Shown: positions 34,801 through 46,172 of the stretch, piece after piece
How the letters are laid out: each line of letters begins with the position of its first letter
Position numbering within the stretch: the stretch's first letter is position 1
Source: Siderastrea siderea
Taxonomy: Eukaryota > Cnidaria > Anthozoa > Scleractinia > Rhizangiidae
Assembly (NCBI GenBank): GCA_964030785.1
Contig: OZ034973.1
Span: 576,501-640,500 of the forward strand
Direction: 5' to 3'
Length of the DNA stretch: 64,000 nucleotides
Made by a program: the position numbers and the translations under genes
The notes under the pieces: generated by a model
The model's input: only the letters and a program-made list of their open reading frames with translations
Database searches by the model: none
Told to the model about the DNA's origin: nothing

Positions 34801-37800
34801 TTGGCAACGGTTCAGTGGTGTTTGTACTAAGTTAGTAAACTAGCTTTCCAGAGTGTTTCGTTGATAGTAGTCCGTACTGTAGGTAACGCATTCAGCAGAG
34901 TCCCAGTCGATTCTGTGGTTTATTTTTAAATGGTGCTCAGCAATGTGATTGTTGATATCACCATTTCTAGTCGCTCGTTTGTGTTTAGTCAGTCGGACGT
35001 TCAAATTCCTGCCAGTCTCACCAACGTAAGTGGCCTGGCAATCGCAGCATTTGATCTTATAAACTGCTCCCTGTCTGTCGCTCGGTTCGTCTTTGTCCGT
35101 AACGTTCGTCAGTAGCTGTCGTAAAGTAGTGATAGGTTTGTCAGCAACGCAGATGTTGTAACGTGGACTTGTAGTCACTCCGGATGGATTTCTTCAAATC
35201 ACTGTATTTCGGTCCATGCACTCTCGCACTTTTTTCAAAAGATGACTTGAATCGAAATTCAGTTACTTACCGTGTTTCTTCAAGCACGTTTGGTGGTCAC
35301 GTGACAATCACGTGGCGCATCAACAACACAACAAACTGTGTGTACACGAGATAAAAGCGAAATTGAAAAAAAAATGTTACTGATCAGCTGAAAATTGTGA
35401 ATATGCTACATTCACGTAAAGACAATCATTATAAATCACTCGAAATGCAATGTTCATGACCTGAAAGCCGACTGACTCAGCTAATTTTTGTACTTTAGAG
35501 CTAGACATTAAGTACATAAAGACATGATTCCATTACCGCCTGAGTCACAAGCTAACCATCCTCTGTTTGTGTGGTGGGTTGTGCATTTATAATGGCTGTG
35601 TCGGTTTATCAAATTAGCAAAACTAAAGCAGAAATTTAGGAGTTTTAAAACAGAGGGAAATGAAATTGCTGCCATGGTGTTTTGATTTGTGCTTCTGTCA
35701 TTATTTTGGCGATTTAGGGCTCGCGAAGGCGATGTTTTCAAAATAACGGTCGGACTCGCTCAAAAGTAGAGAAAGAGAAACTCTTTCCTCAGTTTTAAAT
35801 CTCCTAAATTTCGGCTTTAGTTTTGCTAATTTGATAAACCGACACAGCCATTATAAATGCACAGCCCACCACACAAACAGAGGATGGTAAGCCTGTGCCT
35901 GAATAGCTTGAATTTCAGCCGCCTCCTCTGGTCGCTCACTCCCAAGAGAGACAACAAATTTTTCGAAAAATTAAACTTACGGTTCAGTGTGTAAGCAACG
36001 ACAATCACGGCTTTTGTCGAGAAAGAGTCTGCTTGGAGTAAAGTTCTATTATTTTTGTCAAGCGCCGGTTTTGCAAGAGCTGGTTAAATGAGCACTGTTT
36101 GTCAATAAAAGATGTCGAATGTAAACGAGAATGTTAGCAAACAGTCACCTGGTCTGTGTAAGCCTGCACTATGCTTGATACAGAGTTCCCATCGCAACAG
36201 TGGGACCCGGGACAACGAGTATGCCTTGACCTGAATGCGGACCGACAGCTGAGGAAGAATCCTGTAAAGGGGAAAAAGACAATATTTAGGAAAACTCTAG
36301 GGGAAGCAGGGGTGCATCCAAGAAATCAAAAACAGGGAGCCAACAACCTTAAGTGAGGGGGGGGGAGGCCCCCCCAAAAAAAGATAAAAATATCGGTCCA
36401 CATTTGGAGCATTTGTGTCAAAAATGTTAAGACTTCGGATGCTAGATTCCGGTCTTTTTGCAAAATACAATTCGGACTGAGGTTGCTTATAAAAATCTCC
36501 CAGACATAAGGTGGATGCGGGTGTGGCCCGCTCGACCACCTCCCCTAGACCTGCCTATGAGGTTAAAGTCTCTAGACCACCTGTACATGCTACGAAGGAT
36601 ATATCCCTCTAGAACCATATTAAAACATCACCTTTGGGTCCTTGTAGAGTTTTGCTCTTTTTGACTCCTAAGAAAACCAATGCTGTAACTACTGCAATTA
36701 CCACCACAGCTCCCGAAATGGAGATAGGAATGGTGTAAGACCCGCTTCTTCGTGTATTCATTTGGCCCACTTGCACTTCGTGACCTAACAAGTGAACAGT
36801 ATCATTTGTCATGAAATAGAAATTATTCTGATCATACATGTCCCTGCATTCACGTACTTCATTTCTGTATGAGGGCTTTACGCATTAGCAGAGGTAAGTA
36901 CATTATTTGGTACATCGTAGTTACATTACTGTTACAGTGCTATTGTCGTCATATCGCTGCGGACTTACCAGACATACCGCTATGTCGCTGCATGGCCTGT
37001 TTTGTCATTCGGAACTCGGTGCTAGATTCTTCGGGCATTCCACGGACGTCCGGCCAAATCATGACACCCTCAGATGGTTCTGGTGACGATTGTGGTGGTA
37101 ATGAAATGACTTGTCTTGTACCATTGCGTTCCACACGCCGTCGAGTGTGTCTTGGAAATCTCGGGCCGTCGCCTTGCATGCTATCACTGAATGACGGTTC
37201 TTTCGTGTTGGCGTCGGATACTGATATCGTAGTCGGGTTAAACCTGCGTGACGACTCGGCCGAAAACGTCGAAGTGAGCGATGGGCCGATTGATTTACGA
37301 GACGCAAGTGAGGTCCTCGTTGAGACTTCAGTAGGACGCGATATAGGAACATCAGAATCGGTTGGAACTGACTTCAAAGGTGCAGAGCCAGATGAAGAGT
37401 TGCCATATGCGCTTGAAGGCGATGGATGAACTCCTGGAAATCCCGGCGAAGGTGTATCTTTCAGTTTGGGTTTTCTTGTACCATTTGGCCAGGGCGGAAT
37501 TTCAACTTCTATGACTGTCATGGAATTTTTCGGTTTTTCTTTTTCTTTTCTTCGCTTCACAAACGACAAGTGATCTGTAAATAATGGAAAGAAAAGACTA
37601 CAGATAAGCAACATTTACTGATACAACTTCGTATGTTAACCATTCAACACTCCTCCGGGGCACGGTTCAGAAGCTATTCCGGGCTAATATTTTCCTGAAT
37701 ATTCTCGCGACTTTCGACTGGCTTTATTTTTGAATGTCTCCCTCTCCGCCTATAAGGGGTAAAGAGTGTGCCTGCCAAAACTATAATCAAGAGAACCTTA

Positions 37801-39946
37801 TTCAAAATTAGAACATAAATACGCCCAATACAACCCCCTTTTACCGATTAACAGAAATATGCTGGCGGTGATGCAAACTGGTAAAAAAGTCCTTGTGGTT
37901 CCGAGTACCGTCTGTAACTTGCAATACCCCTTTGTTGCATCCAGTGGCGAAAGCATCCCAGAATTCAACAGGAAAACGACACTTACGGCAAACAGTGTCC
38001 CTGGTTCTTTTACATGGTTCCACTACTTCCAAGCCGGGAGGACATTCACTACATTTTTTGCACACCACATTTGACGTTCGAGTGCATGACGAAACTTCAT
38101 ATTCGTTGTCACGACAACGTGAGCAAGGACGACATGCTTTCCGGCGGGAGGCGTGCGTTGAGAATGTTCCTTCCACGCATGGTATGCAACGAGTTGGTTC
38201 ATTTCGTGGCCATGGACAAAAAGAAGATTGTCCTGGAGGGCATTTCTGACCAGGACAGTGATTGGGAGACAAATGTTCTACTGCTTCACTCAGTGGCTAA
38301 AGTAGGAAGCAAGAGAGATAGAAATAACTCAAATAATGATCAACTAATACATCCAGTCTAAACCATGTTTTATTGGCTTTTTATCCATGCAGTCATTAGC
38401 AAAAGAAAAACCGGTCGTGACTGTTCTCATACGCGTTTTCTCACGATTGGAACAACTTTCATGTTTTCCCGCGCTTGGTTACCCTGGATTAACCTGACTG
38501 TTGACGTCGTAATATGAACCTTGAATTTGACGTAATAATATCGATATCGAATATCGAAATAATACCAAAAAAAACAATACGTATATCTAATTAGATGTTT
38601 CGGTGTGAAGTATCGCCGTATATTTTTACGAGTTGTGCTGTACTTTGACGAGCCCGCGGGGCGAGTCAAAATACAGACAACGAACAATTTTCAGTAACTT
38701 GAAAGAAAACTACAAGTGTAACAGGATGAGCGCGCGCACGGTACTGTACAAAATATCGTGGGATATTTGTACTCGTTTCGCGCGCTTTTTGTACAGTAAC
38801 TAACACAGTTGGATAATAAAATACAATACAATACTTAATTAGTTCTTCAGAACTAATTTACATTTTAACATTTATCTAAAACTAATCATATCGGATCGAT
38901 TTGGAAAACTGGTATCGGCCATCCTTAATTCATGGCAAGAACTGCTCATGCGTCTCACGTTTGACCGCAGGTCGAAACGCACGTTGCATGCACCAGTGGT
39001 CCGCTGTCTGTAAAATGGCGAGATTGAGCTTTCAGAAGCCTTTCAGACGTTTCATCTTTCGCGAAAACATAAATACCTTATAACAAAGCCAAACCTATAT
39101 TGGACCTTGAAGCTCTGTAGATACGTGCAGTGATAACAAAAAATTTGCATAAAAAACAACAGCAGTAGAACGGATAAACAGGATTACAGGACGAGAAGTT
39201 TTCTGCGGTTGAATGAAGATCGGGCCTAGAGACAAAGGTCGATGACGCTCCCATTCAACAATTCCGCCTTTTGTTCGTATGTTTTTGCTTTCGATTTTAT
39301 ACACTGTTACTCAAATGCTACGATGTATCTTTAGTAACACTATCAGGTTATTGTGTTGAAAAGAAGTGTTTTTCGTTTATTAAACGGCAAAATTCCAGTA
39401 GTTAAAAGTTCAGCTGACAAGCGAACTAAACTTTCCTTAAGATCACGAGATATTGACAATTTCACAATTGACTTCACGCGCAAGTAAATATTTGCTTTTC
39501 GTTACGAGCTGAAGTTTTCACATTGTACAGATCTAGATATATATTAAAGCGATGGATCCGTTATTCACGCTCAAAACATTTTCCTTGTCCGGGTTTTCAG
39601 TCAAGGAAAGTTAAAGAGATTTGCTGTCGATTTCAGAAACGTGGGAATCAGTTATTTTGCGCAACATTTCAGGTCAATTTGGGACCGCAAATTGAACCAC
39701 TGGTTTCGGTAATTTTAATAATTTCTGCTTTCGTTCACCAACAGCGCTATCGTGATTTGACCGAGCTTTACCGACGGTGCATGATAGACATGCGATATTA
39801 AACATCGTGTTATTACCACGCTTCCAACTCGTTGAATAGAAGTGTCCATAAACATGTCCAGTATATCAAGAAAGCCGTTTCTGTAAACTTACGTGCACTG
39901 AGTTAACTCCAATTAAGCCAAATAGAAACACCAGCTCACACATCAT
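29897..39946 (-). CDS. TNFR-ZU5-UPA-death domain transmembrane receptor
   Basis: Twelve minus-strand exons join in phase: 39946-39893, 38296-37987, 37574-36969, 36784-36632, 36261-36149, 33946-33801, 33139-32796, 32191-31950, 31815-31657, 31278-31090, 30653-30533 and 30315-29897 (TAG stop). They total 2856 nt, or 951 residues. Order: signal peptide (1-16), TNFR cysteine-rich repeats (about 31-121), Ser/Thr/Pro-rich stalk (122-335), membrane segment (342-364), cytoplasmic linker, ZU5 (about 462-575), UPA-like region (about 576-770), acidic linker, death domain (about 838-921). TNFR ectodomains bind TNF-family ligands. ZU5-UPA-death cytoplasmic parts occur in UNC5 netrin receptors and soluble PIDD1, where they control apoptosis or guidance signalling. 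The combination suggests a death-type receptor. Exon 5 is the least certain, but its phase (1 in, 0 out) is what its neighbours require. Confidence 0.8.
30780..31030 (+). mobile_element. retroelement 3' end with terminal hairpin and TTG tail
   Basis: TTCCACCCGC (30907-30916) pairs with GCGGGTGGAA (30939-30948), followed by TTG-rich repeats. A 3' hairpin followed by a short tandem repeat is known from CR1/L2-type LINE and related SINE ends. It sits antisense in receptor intron 10. Confidence 0.5.
31090..32191 (-). CDS. receptor exons 8-10, UPA-like region
   Basis: Exons 32191-31950, 31815-31657 and 31278-31090, in phase 1, 0 and 0 respectively. They follow ZU5 directly, as UPA does in UNC5 and PIDD1. 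The residues RTFSFWSVFACGG sit where PIDD1-type proteins have HFS; VWLDAQDLAKSGWEL and GNLYFQQEDHPEHFIY match UPA-like strand patterns. Assignment rests mainly on position and these motifs. Confidence 0.6.
31818..31866 (-). repeat. (CTT)n microsatellite forming an acceptor pyrimidine tract
   Basis: On the minus strand about 45 bp of CTT repeats run directly into the ttctttcaag acceptor of receptor exon 9. The pyrimidine tract of that splice site is therefore a length-variable repeat. Confidence 0.85.
32796..33139 (-). CDS. receptor exon 7, ZU5 domain
   Basis: The exon encodes almost a whole ZU5 domain. ITRAEAIFNSTGGTL, IKIETGAVPDGVSQPVFFG and LISPVIQCGPENINLSKPVE, followed by IVLPHC, match the conserved ZU5 segments seen in UNC5, ankyrins and ZO-1. 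Confidence 0.85.
34397..35158 (-). mobile_element. 5'-truncated Penelope-like element, GIY-YIG end only
   Basis: Same terminal sequence as the 3343-6382 element ('ttgaacccaggagtcat' onward). It includes the minus-strand GIY-YIG frame (KCCDCQATYVGETGRNLNVR...HRIDWDSAECVTY), which is fuller than the left end of the first element. Similarity stops after 'gatgttgta' at about 35158, so the reverse transcriptase is absent. Lies in receptor intron 5, same orientation as the gene. Confidence 0.8.
35557..35888. mobile_element. foldback element in receptor intron 5
   Basis: Arms of about 97 bp (35557-35653 and 35793-35888) start and end with ACCATCCTCTGTTTGTGTGG or its complement and differ at only a few positions. 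The 139-bp spacer is non-coding. Confidence 0.8.
36632..36784 (-). CDS. receptor exon 4, transmembrane segment
   Basis: Encodes a single hydrophobic stretch (IPISISGAVVVIAVVTALVF) followed by the basic stop-transfer residues GVKKSK. Both boundaries are phase 1. Confidence 0.8.
37987..38296 (-). CDS. receptor exon 2, TNFR cysteine-rich repeats
   Basis: Contains 14 cysteines. Segments such as CIPCVEGTFSTHASRRKAC, CRPCSRCRDNEYEVSSC and CKKCSECPPGLEVVEPC show the TNFR repeat spacing, at least two full repeats plus a partial first. The exon ends at TGCC|GTAAGT; translation past it leaves the Cys pattern, supporting the donor. Confidence 0.85.
38297..39892 (-). other. receptor intron 1
   Basis: 1.6 kb without other genes. 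At 38742-38802 an imperfect inverted pair 'ggtactgtacaaaatat' and 'ttttgtacagtaac' flanks GCGCGC-rich sequence, probably a small foldback relic. Confidence 0.5.
39893..39946 (-). CDS. receptor exon 1, signal peptide
   Basis: Encodes MMCELVFLFGLIGVNSVH, a typical signal peptide with a hydrophobic core, ending phase 0 at a CAC|GTAAGT donor. It has tandem ATG codons (caaaATGATG). Confidence 0.7.
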
Positions 39947-41959
39947 TTTGGCACACTGCGTTAAAGTCTGAAATCCCTGTTGAGCGAAGTCACGCACACC
40001 TTCTGCAGTCGGTATGAGTAAGGAGGTTTTCAGCTGCGGCTCTTCAGCACGGTGTAAATGTAAAGTTCATCGATGAAATACTGAAACAGTTTTTGTAACG
40101 CAGCTGATTAGCTTAGATATTCGGGGGTTTTTCCCGAAATCTTAAAAAAACATAACTGTGTAGGCATGCGTCACAACAATGTCCACGCGAAAGTTATGGA
40201 GAGCGGTGTGTGTTGGAGGGGGGGGGGGGGTAAAGATGCCTGAATATGTTTCCTTGAAATTACTCGAGAAAGCAAGAAAATTTCAAATAAAGGCTTTCAT
40301 GATCTTCTACTTTTCGTTTGAAAGATATGAATGTAAGAGAGTATCAGCTGTTTTAGCAAGTACGACTATTACTGGGGGAGGGGTGTTTGGTGCACACAAC
40401 AAGGAAGTGTCTGTGATGTAACGTCTAAATATACCGTCAATGAGTCACTCACTCTTTTACTACGATCCATGTAATTTTACTTTCGCTTCCGTGTTCAATT
40501 AGCACTGCTAAGTACATCGACACTTAAAAACCATTTTCTTCTCATCTCCTTATATAGGAGCAATTAGATCACGCAATTTTAGGCCCTGTCCACACTACCG
40601 CGTTTTCGCTTGAAAAAGCATACTATTTTAGTAGGTTTTGCCCATTAGAACGATGGAAATAAGAAACGAAAACGCTGATGTAGTCTATGCCACAGTTTTA
40701 GTCCCTCACTTTCGAAAATCAGAGAAGGCTCTTGTCTGTAATATAAATAGAAAGCAGATAGCCTCGAAATTGCCTGTGCATGGATTAATCGAAACTTGGA
40801 ACTCCGCAATTACATAACTTTTTTGCACATCAGTGGAGTCGGTTTCTCTCTTAAGACACTAGTATGCTTTAGGCCTGTATTGCTCAGTCGTTTTTCCAAG
40901 GAGACAGAAGCTGCAAGTGGCGTGAGTTATCCACTCTTCCAGTTACGCCTGGCCGATGAAAGGTGCCAAAATCGGCACATGGCACGCGATTACAAAACAA
41001 AACATCAGACAGTCATTATGAGTAACTTCTCTTACTCCTTGGGCTTTGCAGTTTGATCTGTTCGATATTTGGTTCCTTTGTTGTAACAGTCTGCATTGAA
41101 TTTCACTAATAGACTGCTATCTGTAGAGCGGGCGGCCGAACAAAGAATTTCCCTCGGCTCGCATTAACTTCGCTTCGCTCGCCCGATCACTGCGTCGCAT
41201 ATCGCTTGCCGCTCGACTATCCAGAGAGGGCCGGACTATTCGGACTAACGACAACGTAAATTTAGAGTGGATTTATCTGCAGCATACGCGTATAGCCGTC
41301 TCTTTGGAGTGTGCAAATATTTTATCGTTTTAAGCTAGAAAACAACAAAAGACATCATTTTTGGAAGTGATTTAATACTAGTACATTGCAACGGTGGTTT
41401 TTTCCTTAAGCTGCTAGCGCTGGGCTACCATTGGAGTAGTCTTAATGCCGTTCTTGATCTTGTAGCCTGTGCGCAGACGTCTCCTGTTTCCTTTGCTTTC
41501 CGCGTGAAGCAAAGGAAACAGGAGACGCGTTCTCTCTTTTCTATGTGCAATACCATTTGAAATTGGGAATGCAAATAAATGTTGTTCTTGTTTTTGCCTG
41601 GAGGCTATTGATCTTGTGGCACTCTTCGTCCTGAATCTCCTCATAATAAGGGGAATGAGATGTGGCGTGATTACCCTGCTCTCAGTCCAGTCACGCAAGA
41701 ACAACAACAAGCCTTATTACCAAATAGAAAAGGAAAAAAAGTTAAACTTTACAATATAATCTATTAATACAAAAAAGAGGTAATGTTTACTCAGGATAAC
41801 TATAAAGCTAATCGAGCTGAGTAAAACTAAGTAATGTTTAAATACAGGAGGTAGGTTGGCACTAAAGCTTGGTGAAAGCAATTAATTAGTCAATAAAAAG
41901 AGACGAAAAGAAGAAATAAATAAATAAATAAATAAAATAAATAAACAAATACCAGTTGA
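39947..41959. other. intergenic, upstream of the receptor gene
   Basis: Holds the presumed receptor promoter. At 40580-40690 'GGCCCTGTCCACACTACCGC' looks like a terminal sequence of a hAT-type MITE but no clear partner end was found. At 41545-41590 is a retroelement tail like that at 15085. Confidence 0.4.
41545..41595 (+). mobile_element. 3' tail of a LINE-type retroelement
   Basis: GCAATACCATTTGAAATTGG then GAATGCAAATAAATGTTG, closely matching 15095-15135. Confidence 0.55.
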
Positions 41960-41963
41960 AAAC

Positions 41964-42224
41964 TCATGAACAGTAAAACTGTAAGATGTTTAGCTTGACT
42001 TTGTTTTTAAACGTTTTAAGGGGGAGGTATTTAATGCTTTCGTCAAGGTGATTCCAAACTTTTACAGCTGCAAAGCGAATGTTGAATTTACCATAGTTTG
42101 TTTTGATGGTATTGATGTAATAGGTCGATTTAGAAGCATGCCTAGTATTGTATGAGTGTACAGATGCTACTGTTTGAAAGAAATTTTCAAAGGAAGATGG
42201 AAGAAGATTATAGTAATGATACAT
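41964..42224 (-). pseudogene. LINE C-terminal region
   Basis: Encodes SYNTRHASKSTYYINTIKTN then KVWNHLDESIKYLPLKTFKN, the conserved C-terminal block that follows the thumb in many CR1/Jockey-like proteins. Separated from the reverse transcriptase frame by about 150 bp with stops. Confidence 0.7.
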
Positions 42225-42374
42225 GAGGAGTGCATTGTGAAGGGTAACAAGATCAGTTAATTTAAGGATCTCTTATTCCTTAAAAAGAGGCTCAGAGTGT
42301 TCATCCGGTTTTGAAAAAGTTATAGTACGTATAGCTCTCTTTTGAAGAGTTATTAAGGGTTTAAGAGTAGTACT

Positions 42375-43160
42375 TTAAGTGTTGCCCCAAATTGATAAAC
42401 CATAGGTGAGGAAGGGGTAGCTAATTGAATAATATAATTGATGTAATATGTTTCTATTTACATAATATCTAATTTTAGATAGCACTCCAATACCTCTCGA
42501 AACCTTCTTGCTCAATTCGTGTAAGTATGATTTCCAGTTCAAATTGGAATCAAAAATGAGTCCTAAATATTTAACTTGATTATCAGATTTCACAGACATA
42601 TTGGAGATACTAAGATTCAACTTATGAGCTATTCTTCTTTGCGGAGAATGAAATACCACAAAGCTGGTTTTTTCAATGTTCAGAGATAATTTGTTAGCAT
42701 ATAACCACTGGCTTACCTTTTCTAGTTCTACATTTAAGTTGGTTTCTAAATTTAGAATGCTAGGATTATTAAGAAACAAGTTTGTATCATCAGCAAAAAG
42801 GTGAAATTCTAAGATATTGGAGCATTTAGGCATATCATTTATATATAAAAGAAAAAGAAGTGGGCCAAGCACTGACCCCTGAGGTACTCCACATGTAACA
42901 GGTTGGTAATCAGAATTAGTACCAAACAAAGAAACAAACTGTCTTCTGTTACTTAAATAAAACCAATCATTTGGAGCACCTCGTATGCCATAATACTCCA
43001 ACTTGGCTAGTAAAATTTTATGGTCGACTGTATCAAATGCTTTACATAGATCTAAGAAGATTCCACAAGAATAGGTGCCATTATCAATTGATCTTTGTAT
43101 CTTATCGGTCAAGAGGAAAAGAGTATTGGTGTTTGAATGTTTTGATCTAAAGCCAAATTA
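42375..43160 (-). pseudogene. LINE reverse transcriptase fragment
   Basis: Reads FGFRSKHSN, then GIFLDLCKAFDTVDHKILLA (RT motif with first aspartate), CGVPQGSVLGPLLFLLYIND and FHLFADDTNLF (catalytic aspartates), followed by KLSLNIEKTSFVVF and KYLGLIFD. These are the palm and thumb motifs of a LINE. The frame stops at 42375. The C-terminal part continues in a separate frame at 42224-41964 (HSYNTRHASKSTYY), so at least one lesion separates the two. Confidence 0.85.
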
Positions 43161-43169
43161 ATTATTGTG

Positions 43170-44732
43170 TAGCAACAGGCATCCTGCATAGCAACAGGCA
43201 TAAATGGGGAGGGAGTAGGGGGAGCGAGAAAAGGAAAGGAAAATAGGGGTCCAATGCCCTCTATTTTCCTCCCACTGTCTTGCTCCATCCAGGTATACCC
43301 CTTCCCCCTTTACACCTGTTACGCATGCGCAGACTAAGTCACACCCGGCGACACGCCCAGCCGATGAAGTAACATGGCCAGAGATTACAAAACAAATGCG
43401 CAAAAACACTGAACCTCTTTCCCTTGGGCCTGATTTTTTGACCTGCTGGATATTCTGTTTTTAATTAAGCTTCCTTTGGTCATCAATTCAATACTGAGTG
43501 GCGATAGTGTGGATCGCCTCTCAGTGAATGGTGATCAGGTCTAAGACATTTTGTTTCATCACTGATCACCAGCTCGCTCGTGGTTTTTTCTTTGCTGTTT
43601 TTTCATTATAGTTTACCCTATTCCAAGCTCTTTCTGGACTGGAAGGTGGAGGGGTGGGAGGATGGAGCAGGCTATAATGAGGGGGAGATCCAGAGAAAAC
43701 AACCCTCCAGTCTTTATCACGTTTATATCAGTGTTCCTTCGAGCCGGCTTGACTGATTAATCCGTCCTTTGAACTGGAGCGCTATTGCAATGCAGTAAAA
43801 TAAAACTGCATAAAAAACATGTAAATATGGAAGAAGCAGGGGGGGCTGGCAGCGAGGCCTGGAACCGAGTTTACATGATCGCCCCAGTAACGAAATTTGG
43901 CCGAGTAGGACTGAGTACTAATTTTTATTCCAAACAAACATGGCGGTGGCGAAGAAGGAGAGGTAGCGTTTATTTGGCGTACGTGTGTTTGTGTAGGTTC
44001 AGCATCATTTTGGCTCTTCCAAGTTTAAACATCCAAGGGAGGGTTTCAATCGCTTTTTTTACCTTTTTGATCTGATTTTGTTGCCTTTTCTGCTTTTTCT
44101 GTTACTGATTTTACAACGAGTCCTGACACATTTCACATTCGCCTTTCTCTTAAACTAAGAATTGACGCGCGAGACTTCGTCCATCTCACTTAACCTTTGC
44201 CTTATTGTTTTATTTACGTACACTGTAGATCTTCCTTTCTTTATAGGAACTACCCAGGGGGAGTCAACAATTAATTGTGGAGGTGTTGTTGACTCAAATT
44301 ATTTCTGTTTTTCCCAAGTTATGTTACTACCATACAGTCCACAAGAGATTTTTTTATGTACTGTTCTCTAAAATCTTTAAGTGATGAAAAGCTGAGAGGT
44401 GATGTTTACAACACTTTACTCTTTGACTTTGCAAAATGAGTCACAGATGTTGACTAGGTATACCCTGTAATAAACCTCATTATTTTGGAGAGAAAAGGTA
44501 AAGTAATTTTTCATTTACATTTTGTCTATCACATCTCTGGGGTGAGAACTGAAACTTAATTAAAGCTGCTTAAAGGAGGCAGGTTGCTCAACTGACAGCA
44601 ATACCCCAGCCAGTCATTTCACGTATTAACTTGGTGACCATGGCTTCATATATTTCATCACGAATGGGTTTGTGGAAGATTGACATTTGAATTCTGAAGG
44701 GACTTGAGTTGTTCTTGAGCAGCTTTTGCAAA
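43170..44732. other. no supported gene
   Basis: Includes a short frame at 43822-44075 (MEEAGGAGSEAWNRVY...) without splice or family support. Confidence 0.4.
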
Positions 44733-44980
44733 CAAAACAATCATTTGGGGGTGGAGCTTGCATAGGTTCTGCTGTTTGTAAAGCAACACACCATCACTTG
44801 GGATCTGGTAGTTATCAGGTTACGCATGATGCATGTTGACAAACATGTTTTTGGCAAAACAATCATTAGGGGGTGGAGTTTGCATAGGTTCTGCTGTTTG
44901 TAAAGCAACACACCATCACTTGGGATCTGGCAGTTATCAGGTTACCCATGATGCATGTTGACAAATATGTTTTTGGCAAA
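44733..44980 (+). repeat. tandem duplication, 122-bp unit, two copies
   Basis: Copies beginning 'caaaacaatcatt' at 44733 and 44855 agree at nearly every base. The near identity suggests a recent duplication. Confidence 0.9.
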
Positions 44981-45244
44981 GGTTTTCAGTTGTACAGGGA
45001 CCTTTACTGATGACATATTTATGGACAGCTGTGTCAATCATCAGTTTTCTGAAAACACTTCAAAATGACTGTTGCACACAAAGACCAACCATGGTTGATC
45101 AGCCATTCTGGGGTTATTTCATATCTCCTTTGTAAATAAGTTACTGAATGCATGCCAGCCTCATTTTGACACCCAGCAATACAACACTGTTTTGATCTGT
45201 TTTCCCCTACCTTATCGGTAAAAATTCTGAAATAATAATCCTCA

Positions 45245-45353
45245 CAGTTAAATGTATTCAACTCGAGCAGTTGAAGAAGCAAAGCTGAAAAATTCAGTCA
45301 CAAACAGGATCAAATTTGCTTTTTCAACTGCTGAAGTTGAATACATTTAACTG
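45245..45353. repeat. hairpin with ~38-bp arms
   Basis: 'agttaaatgtattcaactcg' followed by 'agcagttgaagaagcaaa' is mirrored at 45317-45353 with few mismatches. Confidence 0.7.
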
Positions 45354-46019
45354 CAAGCCCTGCATGGTCACAATTGTTACATCCGAAGTTCACACGATTT
45401 ATTTCGCATATATCCATCTGCGATAAAAACTCTCCTTGCAAGGCATTGGGAACTGTTTCCTCATCAGAAGAACAAATGTCTGAAAGGGTGTGAGCAGAAG
45501 AAGTTGATTGCTCTTTTAAAATAAAGGACAGTTTAGAATTTTTGCACTGTCTTCATAGACTTTCTCAAAAGTCCTTCGTTTCTCATTTCCGGTTCCGGTG
45601 GTAGGTATTTTGGGGTTTCGCAGTTCCGCAATCGCGCTTCCAAAAAAAAAAAACACTCTGAGCTCGACTTGTGGGCAAGTCTACTGTCCTCACTGCATTA
45701 TTGCATAGTTCACCTGGTGTTACTGAAATCAAACTACAAATTTTTCACTGAAACTTAAGAATAAGGGCCTTAACGTCTTTCCCTTAAATTAAGCCCCTTG
45801 TACAGGCTACAGGCAAAAGACAAAATCATATAATTTTAAATCCTTCAATCTTTTCAAACCCTCGCAAATGTTTGTAATCCTTCTCATTGAACAGACGCAT
45901 GCGTAATGTGGGAAAATGCTTGGAAATGTGAGAGTTCAGTGCATTTTCCATTGATTTATCTTAGCACTGTCCTTTGCCAATTCTTTTAGTTCTCTTATAA
46001 CTGAACAAGCAAACCTCAG

Positions 46020-46172
46020 GTAGCTCTATTTGTAAGGGGAGCGCTGTAATTGGCATAGCTGTAGCGTCTCCCCGGCCAGTGTTTTTGTTTTTGTACTTGT
46101 TTATATTATGTCCTTTTCTTGCCTTGTGTAATATGTTTGTGGCCGAAGATAAATAAATAAATAAAAAATAAA
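46020..46172 (+). mobile_element. retroelement 3' tail with (AATA)n
   Basis: T-rich 3' region with 'ttgtgtaatatgtttgtggc', then GATAAATAAATAAATAAA. Looks like a LINE 3' end; the body is not identifiable. Confidence 0.4.

Larger units (their letters stand above)
41700..43165 (-). mobile_element. 5'-truncated non-LTR retrotransposon (LINE)
   Basis: Minus-strand reverse transcriptase remnant starting inside the conserved FGFR segment at about 43165, so the endonuclease and the 5' half are missing. After the C-terminal frame ends at 41964 the 3' part has ATTT-type repeats (41890-41945) and ends near a TTG-rich stretch at about 41700. Tail repeats and protein motifs suggest a CR1/L2- or Jockey-like clade, not resolved by eye. 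Confidence 0.8.

Noticed and set aside
35280..35345. Extra receptor exon between exons 5 and 6 with a good gtaagt donor
   Set aside because: All three frames contain stops, and exons 5 and 6 already join in phase 0.
36869..37429. 186-residue plus-strand open frame
   Set aside because: Antisense shadow of receptor exon 3, whose Ser/Thr/Pro-rich coding leaves the opposite strand open.
37841..37986. Open extension of the TNFR exon past the Cys repeats
   Set aside because: It is intron read-through. The TGCC|GTAAGT donor and the phase-1 acceptor at 37574 give a consistent join, and the extension loses the cysteine pattern.
40580..40690. hAT MITE starting GGCCCTGTCCACAC
   Set aside because: Only one end is visible; no inverted partner or 8-bp duplication could be found.
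45034..45282. 82-residue minus-strand open frame with paired cysteines
   Set aside because: Overlaps the hairpin at 45245-45353, lacks splice context and matches no family I know.
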